The notes: a model not told the origin generated them from the letters alone. A stretch of 64,000 nucleotides of DNA from Alligator mississippiensis (GCF_030867095.1 NC_081826.1:36992001-37056000), one strand, 5' to 3'; shown: positions 9,867-22,765, counted from the stretch's first letter. Numbers and translations: made by a program.

Positions 9867-11527
9867 GTTTCCACAGTGCCAGACAACAGTGCTGTGTCCA
9901 TTCAGCATGATGCAACAGGACTTTGATCCCAGATCAGTTTTTCACAAGTCCCATATGACAGAGTCCTTGAGCACAGTGGGATAGAGCCTTGATATCTGGG
10001 ACTGAACCCCCAAATTTGGGAGAGTGGGTTGCTTTTTAAGTCTGTAACTCCAAATGTAATTTAAGCCCAGCTCAAGAAGAGAGCTGAGTTATGCTTTATA
10101 CTACTTTATATTGAGTTTTCACAAAACACTGCTAACTACCATGGCAACAACAGTACTACAGTGGAATGCTGAACACAGATTGCATTCTTAGGCCATAGAT
10201 GCATTATAATTGTAGAGCTACAAATGTCCGTGTGATACTATGCAAAGTGAGTGTCCAACATTTATGTCACACCTACTGCCGCAAATGACAAATGTACCAC
10301 AAAAATGCTCCTCTTTCAAAAAGGATCTTCTCTGTAGTGCTATGATTTGTAGAGCCACATGTAATGTGTGGATAGCTTTATATAGCATTATAGGCAGTCT
10401 GTTGGCTCCTCCCATCATCCAACAGTCCTTCACTCTCTCTCTCCTTTATGAAGAGGGGAAGAAGGAGAGCAGCTGACTCCCTAACAGCCCACCCAGCTGT
10501 GGGAAGCTGTCATGGAGCCCTGCTGGAACTCTGCCACTGCCACCAGAAATTACTGGCAACAGCTAGTGCTCTGGTGGTGGTGACGGCAGAGTGCTGCATC
10601 CACTGAAGGCAGTAGTAGCAGAAAGGCTTTGCAGCATCTTTGTAATACTACAAGTGAACATGTGTCCATACTTTTAGAGATGCATAAATATACTAACTTC
10701 AAGTGCTTTTATTCAACAGCTCTTAGATGATCAGAGATACAAATCCTACAAATTCTAATTATAGTGGTTACACTTTCTTAAATTCTCCCTGGTGTTCAAT
10801 GGAATCAATTCATTGTCCTTCCCCTTTCTTCAATTATTCTATTCCAGGGACACTTTACAATATAATTGCTGCACCTCATTCTTAGAAGTTCATGTACTTA
10901 ATTGGCAGACACACGATACTGCACTGTGCCTTATTTGCAAGGAATGTTTCTATATCAGTCAACACACTGAATAGAATGTAGATAACAATTACAACTAAAT
11001 TACAGTAATGCATTTATACACGCTGAACAAAGTGAATGGATATGATACAGAAACAAAATGTTAATTTCTGGTTTTATTCATCAAGGAGGTAAGTAGGAAG
11101 AAGGAACATTTGTATGTGTGCATGTGTGTACATACATACATAGATATGTGTATACCTTTTATAATTATTATTTGTATTCCCATACTCACACATAATGGAA
11201 GAAGGGATGTTTCAGACAGCTGGATCAAATTGTAGGTGTATAAGAGAAGAAAGAAAGGTGATGGGGGTATATAGAAGGTTATACAGCAGTGCTGAGCATC
11301 TGGAAGTGTGGATGGAAGAGCCAGTTGATAGCAATGAGGGAGGGGTTATCTAGAGGGAAGTGGAGTAAAAGAGGAGTGGAATCCACTGAGTTCTTGTTGG
11401 TGGGAACAGGGCTAGGTACAGACATTCAAAAAGCCTGAGGCGGGATCAATCCAAGTTATGTGCTTTTCTTTAAGAGGCATAGTTTAGATCAGTAGCAAAC
11501 AGAACACGCATTTGCCCTTTGGGGTTT
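9867..11527. other. No gene recognised
   Basis: AT-rich, with purine-rich patches near 11230-11400. No exon or repeat family identified. Confidence 0.4.
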
Positions 11528-11543
11528 GGGGGGGGGGGGGGGG
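11528..11543 (+). repeat. G16 homopolymer run
   Basis: An uninterrupted run of 16 guanines, preceded by GGGG and followed by a further GGG, could form a G-quadruplex. Length may be uncertain because homopolymers are error-prone. Confidence 0.8.
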
Positions 11544-11758
11544 AGGGAAATCTTAGGCCAGGTTTCACCATTTTTAAACCAGTCTGTGTATCAAACTTCT
11601 GTTCCATTATGGGTATAGACTGGTTTCTGATCACTTATACTGGTAAAAATGTCATGTCTGTACCTGGCCTAGGAGTCCTGAGGATGATTGAGCTGCTGCT
11701 TGAGAGGGCATTTCCTGGGGGACAGAATCCTTGCATATGGGTCAGAGTTGGTTTATAG

Positions 11759-12037
11759 GCATGAACGACGTGTGCCCCTGGAGGCTGGGGGAGCGTTGGC
11801 AGTGGTGGGAGCATGGCGACAGTAAGCGGGGGAGCTCTCGCAGATGCCGCCAGGTCTGTCAGCAGTGTCGGCAGCAGCCAGTGGGGATTGCAGACCGCCA
11901 ACAGACTCAGCGGGGTGGTGAGCAGCAACTGCCCACAGGGCCCACCGGCATTATTGGAGGTGCCTTTTTGTAGGCGGTGCACCGCCACGCTCAGGGGGTG
12001 CACGTGCACCTGTGTGCACCCCCTACGCATCACCCCT
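11759..12037. repeat. GC-rich interspersed repeat, copy 1 of 3
   Basis: It shares its right-hand end (GTGCACCCCCTACGCAT then CACCCCT) with copies at about 14187-14486 and 33013-33244. GTTTATAG at 11751-11758 and GTTTGTAG at 12038-12045 agree at 7 of 8 positions and may be a target duplication, suggesting a hAT-type non-autonomous transposon. Classification is tentative. Confidence 0.5.
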
Positions 12038-12045
12038 GTTTGTAG

Positions 12046-12479
12046 GAGCAGGGAGGATTGGAAACAAATAATAAGAGGCATCTCATTTATAGGCAGGCCC
12101 TAGGATAGGTGGAAAGGGAAGGTAGTTGGACTGGTGGCCAGCAGTACAGAGTCAGGATTTATGTAGTCTTGAGAAAGGAGCTAGGTGCTTGTTGGTAGGA
12201 TGTACCACAGAGAATTTGGCAGCTACAAGGAACTATACCAGTGAGAGTCATTTGCTTGTTGGTGGGGATTGGAGAGAACCTTTGAAACCAGGGCAGTTTG
12301 GGGAAGCACAGTATGTGTCAGTAAATAGAAATTGGGGAGGGTCTGGATAGCAGGGATAGGGTGCTGGGGACTTCTGGGCTGGTTGGTTATATCATAACTG
12401 GCTGTGTAAACAACTATTTTCTTCCTTCCTAGGGATAGTCCCTCAGAGGTAAAGCTTCTCCTTTGGCAATCCCTCACAG
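12046..12479. other. No gene recognised
   Basis: Spacer between the GC-rich repeat and the 3' end of the LINE. Nothing recognised. Confidence 0.35.
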
Positions 12480-13192
12480 TCGAGGATGATTGCCTTCCAT
12501 GACTGTCTTATCTCTGTGTCCAAAGATGGCTGATGAGCCCTAACTGGGATAAATAAACTCTACTGCACCTCAGATGTGTGTTTTCCATGTGAGGTGGGTG
12601 GTGCTGGATTCTTGATTTGGTCCGTGACACGTTATTTCTGCCACTCCCACTTTTCCATCACCTGTTGTTGTGAGGTTTCGAAGTACTGAAATCCCTTCAG
12701 CAGACTCTTTCTCCATTTGGGATAGTCCTGGGCGATAGTTTGCCACAAGTTGACATTCATGTTGCATTTTTTTAAGATGGCCTTGAGAACATCCCTGAAG
12801 TGCTTTCCCTGCCCTCCTCTTGAACATACACCTTGCCTGAGCTGTGAGAATAAAACTTGCTTCAGGAGTCTGGAGTTGGACATCTGCATGACATGGTGGC
12901 CCAATGAAATTGATGTTGGATGATTATTGCCTCAATACTCATGCTGTTTGCTTGCAGGAGGACGCTAACATTGGTTCATTTGTCTTCCCACTGGATTTGG
13001 AGGATCTTCCACAGGCAGAATTGATGGTACTTCTCCAACAACTTTAGATGTTTCCTGTACGTTGTCTATGTCCCAGCTTTGTATAGCAAGGTGGGGATTA
13101 CAACTGGTTGATAAACCACAAGCTTGGCTTTGGATCTGATGTTGCGATCTTTGAACATCTGTTTCTTCAGGCATCCAAAGGCTGCACTTGCA

Positions 13193-13448
13193 TATATAAG
13201 TGGTGGGGGAAAATATTATTTGAGGGGCCTGAGCCCCACTTGATCTGCACCCTTCCCTCCTGCAGGGCTGTTGCAGGGCCAGCATACGCTGGTGCTGTAT
13301 GCAGCAGCAGAAGAACAGCTTCATGCCGAGCAGCGCTGGGCACTGCAGGGCAGTGGTGCCATGGTGCTGCTGCTGTTGCTGTTGCTGGCCACTGTGAAAA
13401 GTTGTGGGAGGCCTAAGCCCCATTAGCCCTGGCCTTTTGCTGCCTATG
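13193..13448. repeat. 256-bp GC-rich insertion inside the LINE
   Basis: It interrupts the LINE C-terminal coding region. CTTGCA occurs at 13187-13192 and 13449-13454 and is the likely target duplication. The ends carry loosely inverted GGGGCCTGAGCCCC-like motifs. Family unknown. Confidence 0.5.
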
Positions 13449-14186
13449 CTTGCACATTTGAGGTGATGTTGGATTTTTTCAATGACGTCAGCCTTTTGTG
13501 AGAGATGGCTTCTGAGGTACAGGAAATACTCAACATTCTCCATAGTCTCTGTGGATCTGGATTACTGAAGCTTGGGACTGTTCATTAGGAGCTTGTTGGT
13601 GGAGGACCTTAGACTTCTGAATATTAAGTGTCAGTCCCATTTTCTTGTATGCCTTGATAAAGTTGCTGCGATGGCCTGAAGGTCTGCCTCTGAGTGAACG
13701 CACACTACAGCATCATCAGCATACTGGAGCTCAACGATTGAGGTTATGCTGGTCTTGGTTTTGGCTCCAAGTCAGCTGAGGTTAAACAGTTTACCATCCA
13801 TTTGTTAGTTTAGCTCCACTCTGGCTGGAAGTTTGTGGGTGGTCAGATGTAACATCATGGCAAGGAATATTGAGAAAAGTGTTGAAGTGATGATGCAGTC
13901 TTGCTTAAATCTAGTTTTAACCTCAACGTGAGCTATGATAGACCCATTACTGAGAACCACCACTCTTATGCCATCATGGAGCAGGCAGAGAATGTGGCAC
14001 ATTTCAGTGGGCATCCATACTTCAGAAGGATCCTCCACAACACTTCTTGGGGGACAGTTGAAAGCTTTTGTGAGATCAAAGAAAGCCATGTAGAGAGGCT
14101 TATGTTGTTCCCAGCACTTCTGCAGCTGGTGAGCTGTGAAGATCATGACAGTTGTGCCTCTCATGGGTGTCTAGTGCTTCTTGAGT

Positions 14187-14486
14187 CAGGGGGGGCAAGT
14201 GCCCCACCTGACACTAGTCAGTGACCAGGGCAGGGGGGTGTGGTCCACTGTGGCTGATCTCACTCACCATAAAAGTGGGCACCACTTCCAGAACTCCCGC
14301 GGACACTTCTAGAAGTGGCACAGCCGCTTTTGCTGGTGGCCCCGCTCCCGGGCCAGCACTCGCAGGGGAGCTATGGTACACCCACCTGCCCCTTGCTAAA
14401 CAGTGAGCGCAGCCTGACAGGGGGTGCCCCAGCACTCTCGGGGGGGGGCAGAGGCACCCCCGTGCACCCCCTACGCATTGCCCCTG
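14187..14486. repeat. GC-rich interspersed repeat, copy 2 of 3, inside the LINE
   Basis: It starts CAGGGGGGGC and ends GCACCCCCTACGCATTGCCCC, sharing this end with the copies at 11759-12037 and 33013-33244. It separates two RT blocks of the LINE. GGTGTCT occurs on both sides (14166-14172 and 14486-14492), a possible imperfect duplication, so the exact left edge is uncertain. Confidence 0.5.
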
Positions 14487-16249
14487 GTGTCTCTTGATGA
14501 CTTAAACCCATACTGAGATTCTGGGAGGAGCTCTTTAGCAAGTGCAAGGCAATGGTTCAGGAGGGTTCTTTCAATGATCGTTCTTGTGGTGGACAGCAGG
14601 GTGATCCCTCTGTAGTTTCCACAGTCAGACTTGCCTTCTTTCTTGAAGATTGTCACAATCATGGTATCCCTGAGGTCATCTGGGATTTCCTCATCATTTC
14701 AGATCCTTAAGATGAGGGCACAGAGTTGTGATGTGAGCTCCTCTCCCCCTTGATTGAAGATTTCCATGGGGATTCCATCTGCTTCAGGTGCCTTGTTGTT
14801 CTTCATCTCCTTGATTGCTTTCCTCACCTTGTAAAGGGTTGGAGGGATTTGGAGATCATATCTGACTGGATGTTGCAGGATGGAGCAGAGAACACTCACA
14901 TCAACAACAGAGTCTCGACAGAGAAGGTATTCAAAATGCTCCTTCTAATGGGCATTGATGGCTCCCCTTTTCCTTGATCAAGCCTCCTCCATCCTTAAGT
15001 CTTGAGGGGGTTTATCCCTGAGTGATCTGACCATAGATGGCTTTGGTGGCACTGAAGAAATCATGCATATTATGAATGTTAGTGAGATCTTGAATCTCCT
15101 TAGTCTTGTCTTCCCACCACTTGTTCTTCGTATCATGGGTCTTCCATTAGACCTCTTGCTTGGCTTATTGGAGATTCAGTTTTTCTTGCTTAGAGTTGGT
15201 GTCATTTTGCCAAGCACAAAAGGCCTTGTGCTTCCGATCGATCTATTCTTGGATTTCTTGGCAGTGGTCATCAAACCAGTCTTGATGTTTCCTGGTAGAG
15301 AATCCAAGATCTCTTCAAGTTGCTGATGACGGTGGCCTTGAGGGCACCCCACATGCTGATGGCATCCTCCCATTGCTGCTGATTAGAATTCACCAGTTCT
15401 TCACTGAGGCACTGTTGGAAGAAGTTTTGCTTGCTTGAGTCCTTGAGTCCTTCAGCGTTGAAGTGGGTTGAAGCATTGAGGTGGGTTGAAGCGTTGAGTC
15501 TTTCAGCATTGTTCTCCCAGTGGCATTGCTTCTGCTGCAGCGATTACTTGGCAGCCAGTTTGAGTGAAATAACCAAGAGGATGAGTCAGTGATCAGTCCA
15601 GCAATCCATCAGCTCCTAGGATAGCTTGGGTGATGTGGACATCTTTGTGATCCTGGGCTCAGACAATGACATAATCAATCAGGTGCCAATGCTTAGATCA
15701 TGGGTGTTGCCCTGATGTCTTTTGCCTTATTTTTTCTGGCAGAATAGGGTATTAATGAATCCATGTTCCATGGATTTGATCAAGAGGAGGATGCCACTGG
15801 AGCTGACCTTTTCTACTCCTCCTTTGCTGATGGTTCTGTTACAGAGGTTAGAGTCCTTTCCTAATCTAGCATTGAAATACCTGAGAAAAATAAGTCTGTC
15901 TTCTTCCACAACATCAGAAAGGACTTGGTCAAGGCTGGCATAGAATTCCTCCTTGGTTTCCTGGGCAGTGTCAAGAGTTGGGGTATATGACCTGATGACA
16001 GTAGCATATTGGCTTCCCACCAATTCAAGATGGAGAGTCATGAAGTGCTCATTAATTCTTATAGGGAACTCACTTAGTTGGTTTATGAGGTCATTCTTAA
16101 TGGTAAAACCAACTCTGTGAAGTCAGCATTTTCCTTCCTGTTTACCCTTCCAGAAGAAGGTATAGCTGCTTTGGTGTTCTTTGAGCTGCTCATCTCCTGC
16201 TTGCCAGGTCTTGCTCAGTGCAGCTACATCAATGTTGTGTTACGTGATG

Positions 16250-17060
16250 TGGAAAAGACTTACCAGATGAGGAATGGAGGCGCCAGCATGCTGCACCAGA
16301 AGATGAGCATGGCGAAAGTGAAACCGTGGCAGGCAGAGCTGCCACGAGTAAAAGCAAAAAAGAAAAAAAGTGGCCAAGCCTAAGGGAGCCAGGACCAGCT
16401 TCCTCATTGGCATGCGCATGCTCTACAATAGCATGCCGGGATTGATTGGTTGGCCAGACCCCCGGGTCCGGGATAAAAGACCTGGAGGAAGACAAGTGGC
16501 GGGGGAACTGGAAGTGAAGTCCCCAAGCACCCCGGAGGGACCAGAGCCAACAGTCAGTCCCAGTGAGGGGACCTGGTGGTTACCCCAGGAAAGCATCTCC
16601 ACAAGAGCACAGGGCCAGAGAAGGCCCGAGGATTTACTTACAGGGTTGGCATGGACAGAGGAAGCCTGCAATGAAGACTGGAGTCTGGCAGGACCCAGCA
16701 ATACCAGAATCCAGACGTGGCTGACTGACAGCAAGTACCAAACCCAGGAAAGAGGCAATGCTCCAGGGGACGGAATGGTACCAAAGCTGGACAATGTATA
16801 AACGGAGGAAAAGGGGGCCGTAGGAAGCACTCAGGGTAGAAATAGTGCCCCTATCCTGCGGCCATAAAATTCCAAGAGCCAGAGCACCGAGAAGGTACAG
16901 GACATGAACTTCAACAATACAAGTGACGACATCGTGATTGGCATTAGGTGGGGTGTAGGGGAGGCGAAGCCCCACAAAGGAGGAACAGTGGGAGCGACCA
17001 AGGGGAGGCACCAGGGGAGATGGGACCAAACATCTTCCTCCCAATCAGAAATTAATTATC
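16250..17060 (+). other. GC-richer block with promoter-like elements, possible LTR fragment
   Basis: The base composition rises abruptly at the 5' edge of the LINE. ATTGGTTGG (a CCAAT-type box on one strand) at about 16444-16452 lies upstream of GGATAAAAG near 16469-16477, a TATA-like motif at a spacing seen in LTR promoters. I find no convincing terminal duplication and no gag or pol. Weak call. Confidence 0.25.
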
Positions 17061-20000
17061 ATCAAAGATGTGGCAGGTGAGGCCCTCTGGGGAACAAACT
17101 TGAAGTCACCTCAATAACCAAACTATTCATTCCTAAGAACAACGGTGTGGTTTGAGAGGAACTCCCATATGCAACGCCCAGGGGAGAGACACGGGAGGCT
17201 ATACATGAGTTCTCAGGCCACAATTGCAGTGCAGCGCTCTGGGTATTCACTCTTAGGGTTGTCCATGAAGGTCCTGATGTTTCAAGTCTCTAAAATGATT
17301 GTGTTTTCACTGGTATTTTCAAACACAATAAAGGTGATCCCACTGGATGTGGTTATCTGGTCAGGAAGAAATATGGAATACTGTATTAGACAGGCCATGT
17401 TTAGGGCACCTTTTCTAGCCCCCTCCCCAGGTAGGGTGTGTAGGGTAAGCAGAGCAGATCCTCAAGAGGCTGGTCAGTCACAGTTACAGCTGCCAAATTG
17501 CACTCCTGGCTGATCCAAGAGCTAGACAACTTTCTTGTAACTGCCACTTTCATACCAGTTCATGACTAGGAGCTTCCAAACCTCACAATCCTGCTCCTGC
17601 CACCATTAGCTGGTCACCAAAGGGCTTGAGGAATATTCTGGAAATGCTGTTTTCATGGAAGATGCTTGAGCATGACTTTTATCATGAAGAAGCTGCTGCA
17701 CATCAGCTTCCACACAGCTCTTGACAGAACAAGACCTTGATCCAATGGCAAGGAGACCAGGACAACTGGGGATCTTGTTCCACTGCCTTCATCTGCCTTT
17801 GCAGCCACTGAGATTCTAACATTTCTTTCACCTGCTCTGTCTTTGAGGGCTTGTAGGCCCATGGCTAGGGTCTGGGTGGGCTTACTATAGTGGCAACCTG
17901 TACTTGCCATGTCACAGCACCATCAAATGATATATGTGGCTTTTCAGAAGGAAAAGTATTGCCATTTTTTGTCCTCACCACATCCTGGTGGTAGTGCTGC
18001 TGCTTGATCTATGACTGTTTATATGTCAAAGTTACCCCCACTTATTTCACAGCCAATCTTCCCTGAAGGTCATTCTACTATTCACCACTTGTGAATGCAC
18101 TGGATAGCAGTACAGCTCTGTCCCACAGTCAAGAGTATAGCACATTACCTGGAAAGCGATAGATGCCTGCTGCTTCTAGGGCTGTAACAGTTCTATGGCT
18201 AAATAAGAGACTTTAATTTCTTGAGTGATAGAGCAGAACCTTTCACCAGTATGAAATTCAGTCAAGAACTATAGTAAATGTTCATCTCTTTTCATAACTG
18301 TTGTCATTCTTACTTATGCATAATCATAAAGGCTTTTAACAGCCTATAGAAAAGAATGCTTGACAAAGCTACAGTCTGAGACTATTTTTAATACAATAAA
18401 TGTCACTTGCTGAATTTACCTGTCATGAGGCAAACCCCTGAGAAATATAATTTATTGCTACTGCTTATAGAGGTGACCAGTGCAAGAACAAGTCCACACA
18501 TCTTCCAACAAATCACACATCGCTCTGGCAAAGAGTCAAATAACATAGGCTCCTGGAAACATACAGACAGATTTTACTCTTTCCAAGAAACGCCTGCCAG
18601 TGGATTTTAAATCAGGAAACTTGCTACTTGATATTGTGAATGTCAAATAGTACAGCAGAGCTTGAGCTGGAGCTGAGAGCCTGACTGTCCAGAGAATTAA
18701 TTTTCAAACCACATAAAACATAGTGGACTTGCGCAGCAAGAAATTTAGACTTTGGTCAGCAACCAGAAGGTACATGAAAGGATCAAATACTATATGCACA
18801 GTAACATGCCATAAAACAAACGTGTTTATAACCCTTGGAAATATGACTTATACATGTGTTGCTTCACCACCACCTATTCATGATAACCTTAAAAGGGGGC
18901 AGCTGGTGATAATTAAGGAAGACCCTCCCCTCTGGCTCATCTGCTGTGAATCTGAGGATTAGATTCTAAATGCCACACAGCAAGTGAGGTGAAACTGGTA
19001 TCCTGAGACATAGACATCTGAGCCTCAGAGTTCAGGGATCTTTAGATGCAGGGCAATGCTGCATGGACACAGGAGTTGCAATCAATGTTCAGGGTTTGGA
19101 TCCTGGGTTTTGGTTCTTTTGATTCCAACAAATTGTATTTTATATCATCATAAGGTAAGAATAGTTGTCCTGAGCCTTCTCTCATGCTGATCCTTCCTTG
19201 TCCCCCTTCTGAACTGATAAAAGATTTATTTCTGTGGCTTCTTCAGCCCCCTTCACAATTACTTAGAAGCCCACACCTCCAGTGGCACCAGTAGGTGTTG
19301 TTGTTATAGTCTCTCTTCTTAAGAAGGGTGATGAGAAACAGAAGGAGCCACTAAGAAGTGAGCAAAGATGTACAACTTGAAGGAAGCATCTGCCCTTTTA
19401 CTGTTGGGGAACAGGAGAAGCAGCTGGCAATAGCTCTTTTAAAACTACTTGCTTGTTGATTCATCCACCTACCAGCCTAATTTGATAAAGTCCCTGGGGG
19501 AGCTAGATATGAAATTAACATCAGTGACAAAGCAATCATTTGCCTAGGAGAATATCCTTTTTTTCCCCAACCACTCGTAAATGTGCAGAGATGTTTTAGG
19601 AAGAAGCAAAGGACAGTGCTAACAGGAACGGGAGCAGGAAGTGATTAGGATGGACAGAGTGACTGGTGAGTGGGTAGCAAAAGCAACAGAGCATAGAAAA
19701 ACCGCATCTATGAGAAAGCTAGCACTCTGAGTTGGGGTGGGGGGCATTGGAATATTATTAGACCCTCCATGAAGCAGACTTTTCTTCCTACAGCAGTGCA
19801 CCCTGCTGTAACATCTCCTTTCAAGTCTTGCTAAAAAAGGCTGCTTCTTAGCATTCAGAACTACTCCTAAACCAATCATTGTGATCCTTTGCTTTCTGAC
19901 AGCATCCTCCAGGGTCTCTATTATACTTACCATGTGATGTTCTATTTTGCAATTCCAAAAAAATCAGAAGCGTGCTGCTCAGTTTAATTTATCTTTTGGC

Positions 20001-20460
20001 ATTAAAGAGGCAAATTGTTATTCTCAATTGTTTCAATTGATTTGATTGAATTGTGAGTGGTTCCAGTGCTAAGGTAGGTACTTGAGGTTTTCTCATTTAG
20101 ACAGCCAATCAAATATCTGATTGCTACAAATTCTGTTGACTCTTACTGTATGTCCTGGCAGTTGTCCTTGTTTTCCTCTCTCGTTTTTAAAATGTGCTAA
20201 ATGCAGAAGAAAAAAATGACTTCAGTGACTTAGTTCTTCTAGGACTATATGTGAATGTTTGGTAGAGGATCGTTGGCTTGAGTAGCTGATTTCTCCTTAG
20301 TCAGATAGATATTATATTTTTAAAAATAAATAACTGATTTTTACTTATGCTCTGAAAGGATAAATACACTTTTAGAAGGGCAGAAATAAAAATGTAAATC
20401 AGACTTTGTTCCTAATTTTCCATTTATAGGAAAAATGCAGTGCATTACAATAGAGGCCTA
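17061..20460. other. No gene recognised
   Basis: 3.4 kb of AT-rich sequence. Short open frames have no recognisable domain. I see no clear repeat boundaries. Confidence 0.35.
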
Positions 20461-21920
20461 GAGTGTATACACACATGTAAGTCAACTTAACTAAATCAAC
20501 CTAAGTTAACCCATGTCAGAGTGTACACATATGGCAACCACCTTGTGAGCCCTCCCCTTCAGTAGCCCCTGGCCACCAGCTAGGGGTCACTGCAGACTGT
20601 GGCCAGGGGGTGGAGTCAGGGGGGAGGGGCCCAAGGCCTGACCTAGTCAATCAGGGAAGCCCAATGCCCCCCCCCCGCCCCACCTCTTAAAGGGCAGAGC
20701 CCAGACCAGCTGGAGCCAGCTGCTGCAGTCAGGAGTCTGTGTTGTTAGCTTAAGCCTCCCTGCTGATGCTACACCCCTTGCTTGCTGTACAGAGCTGTCC
20801 CTGCTCTGCAAAGCCTTCTGTGGCCTCTCTGCCACCCCTTCTTGCCTTCCTGGAACTCTGGGAGCACCCCATAGTTGCTACTGGCACCCCTGGACCCCAG
20901 CCTGATCTGCAGCCTGTGTCAGCCATTCTGCAGGCCTTCTTGGAGCACCCTGATCAGGCCTTCAGGTGCCTGAACAACCTGTATTGCTTCCAGGACAGGC
21001 AGAGGGGCCACATGCACAGCCAGCTCAAGATCTGGTTCCAGCACCAATTCTAGGGCCTGTTCCAGAGCCTGGAACTGGGGTCAACAACTGCAGTCCTCTC
21101 TGGGACATGCTTCTTATGGCTGGAGATGACAAGGAACATAATGCCCAGCATCTGTGCCAGGAGCATAAAGCCCTGATGGAGCTCATTGAGGGGGGCCATG
21201 CTGTGTGGCTGGCCATCAAGACTGTATGCCGTTGCTTCTGAGACCACGCAGCTAGTGCAGGTGGTAGAATAAGGAATTGAATGTCCCAGAGGCTCATGGA
21301 GCATTGGAGTGCTGGAATAACTCAAGTCAACTAAGTTAAGTTGACTTACTGTACAGGCAGTCCTCAACTTACAACGTTTCGAGTTACAATGTTTTGCACT
21401 TACAACGTTTATAAATTGACATCCTGTTTCAACTTTATGATGTCAGTTTTGACTTTACAACGCTTGATCCGATGCGACGCCATGCCAGCGAACAAGTTTG
21501 CTGCATTGATTGTCTCCCTGGAGAACATCTGTCCAAATTTCCTTGGACACCGTCTTTAAGAAAGCAGACAAAACTCCAGAAAAACCTGCAGCCAAGACTC
21601 CTGAGAAGACTCCAGCCAAGAACCCTTCAAAAAGTCCAGCAAAGTCACCTCAAAGAAGTCCTTCCAAACCAATATGATTGCTATTTACAATAGAAATACA
21701 TTAATGTAGCTATATTACTCATCTATAATTGATTGAGTACAAAATTCTGGGGTATTTTTGGTGAAAATAGGGTATCGGGCCTTGGTTCAGGAACCAATCC
21801 CCCATTTATAACATTGTTTCCTATGGGAAAATTGGTTCCGAGTTACAACGTTTTGACTTAAGACACGGTTTTCAGGAATCAATTGTGTTATAAGTCCGGG
21901 GACTGCCTGTACACACATAC
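20461..21920. mobile_element. TIR DNA transposon, probably Harbinger-like, interrupted by a Tigger-like element
   Basis: The left end, GTGTATACACACATGTAAGT then CAACTTAAC, is mirrored on the right by the reverse complement of a segment at about 21320-21353 plus 21910-21920. The right inverted repeat is split by the insertion at 21354-21909. The inside is GC-rich (20580-21250) and has no recognisable transposase, so the element looks non-autonomous. The termini resemble other GTGTACAC-type ends at 22680-22697. Family assignment is inferred from the style of the ends only. Confidence 0.55.
21354..21909 (+). mobile_element. Tigger/pogo-like non-autonomous element with TA duplication
   Basis: It begins CAGGCAGTCCTCAACTTACA and ends with an inverted copy of the same sequence, GGGGACTGCCTG, flanked on both sides by TA (21352-21353 and 21910-21911). 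These features match Tc1/mariner-class Tigger elements. Inside, the plus-strand frame at about 21560-21680 encodes a Lys/Pro-rich tail with repeated TPEK and SPxK motifs before a stop. It resembles the leftover C-terminus of a transposase or a histone-like tail. The element was deleted internally before or after insertion into the surrounding TIR element. Confidence 0.8.
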
Positions 21921-22697
21921 TTTAAGTATATTTAGAGTCAACTTACCTAATGCAACTCAAGGGGTGCAGACAGAAATGGCAGTTTTTGCCTCAACTTGCC
22001 ACAGATAGCAGTTTATAGCTGTCACCAAACACAAGTGCATGGCTGCAGACAGCTTCAAAAATGACCAGTCTGGTGAAAATCTGACCCCACATTGCATGAG
22101 GTATCAAAGACCTTTAAAAATGTAACGTCTTTTGTAACTTGTCTGCAGGAGCTCTGAGATGTTGCTGTTTTCAAATAGGAAAGGGAGTGGAGGGAGTTCA
22201 GTCTGGGGGTTTTTCAGCCCCCCCTGAAGTTTGGGGCAGCTATACTGGAGCCCCTCCCCCCCACAAGGGTGCGGAGGCTCCAATTCACCCACCCTAGCCT
22301 TCAGCACCAGCTGGGGAGCCCCAAGAATGAGCTCCCTCTGTTGCCTTTTCCCCTTCCCATTTTGAAAACAGGAGCACTGGCAGAGAGCCATGGCTGTTGC
22401 TATGGGAACCTGAGTGCAGGCTCCCAGCCCTCGGCTAGATTCCCCTCCACCCTGGAACCAACAGTGAACTTCTGTTTGGTCTGGGGTAACGCGGTAACTT
22501 GGAACGCTTTGGAGAAATAGTTCTGAGTTACAGCTGGGAGCTGAGCTTCTGTCCATACCCAAGATAACATGCCTCAGAGAGGTGTATTATCTTGTGCCAC
22601 ATTTTAAAACAACTCTACTCCACGTATATATGTATGCTCTGACAGTTAAGTTGTCTTAAAGTTAACTGTCAAAAACTTAGTACGTGTGTACACACCC
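21921..22697. mobile_element. Second TIR-like element adjoining the first
   Basis: The right end near 22676-22697 reads, in reverse complement, GGGTGTGTACACACGTA followed by an AGTTAAC-containing segment. The left end near 21915 has a looser ACTTTAAGT...GTCAACTT match. The interior (22180-22540) is GC-richer. It may be a sister copy of the element at 20461-21920, or the two may form one composite. Boundaries are approximate. Confidence 0.4.
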
Positions 22698-22765
22698 TTT
22701 GCAACTAAGCTAATAGAGCATCCAGTGAGCTATTGATATTTTAGTAGAATATGCAAAGTGCCATG

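Larger units (their letters stand above)
12480..16245 (-). mobile_element. Decayed non-LTR retrotransposon (LINE) with APE endonuclease and RT
   Basis: Reading down the minus strand, an endonuclease fragment (SQYATVIRSYTPTLD, then IFLRYFNARLGKDSN) at 16041-15727 is followed by RT pieces: YRGITLL at 14662-14471 and YMAFFDLTKAF then FKQDCIITSTLFSIFLA at 14164-13805. The C-terminal conserved tail, with the pattern H.M.MSNSRLLKQ and W..IAQD...WR, lies at 12904-12632. The 3' end near 12480 contains a segment resembling the 3' ends of related elements. The frame is broken in many places, and two short repeats are inserted at 13193-13448 and about 14187-14486. The RT motifs differ from CR1; I cannot assign the clade. 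This is an old, inactive copy. Confidence 0.8.

Noticed and set aside
11528..11543. Poly-G run as a regulatory G-quadruplex
   Set aside because: No gene or promoter nearby; recorded only as a homopolymer.
20766..21241. Overlapping frames as a possible transposase of the TIR element
   Set aside because: No DDE, Myb or other transposase motif; left as non-autonomous body.
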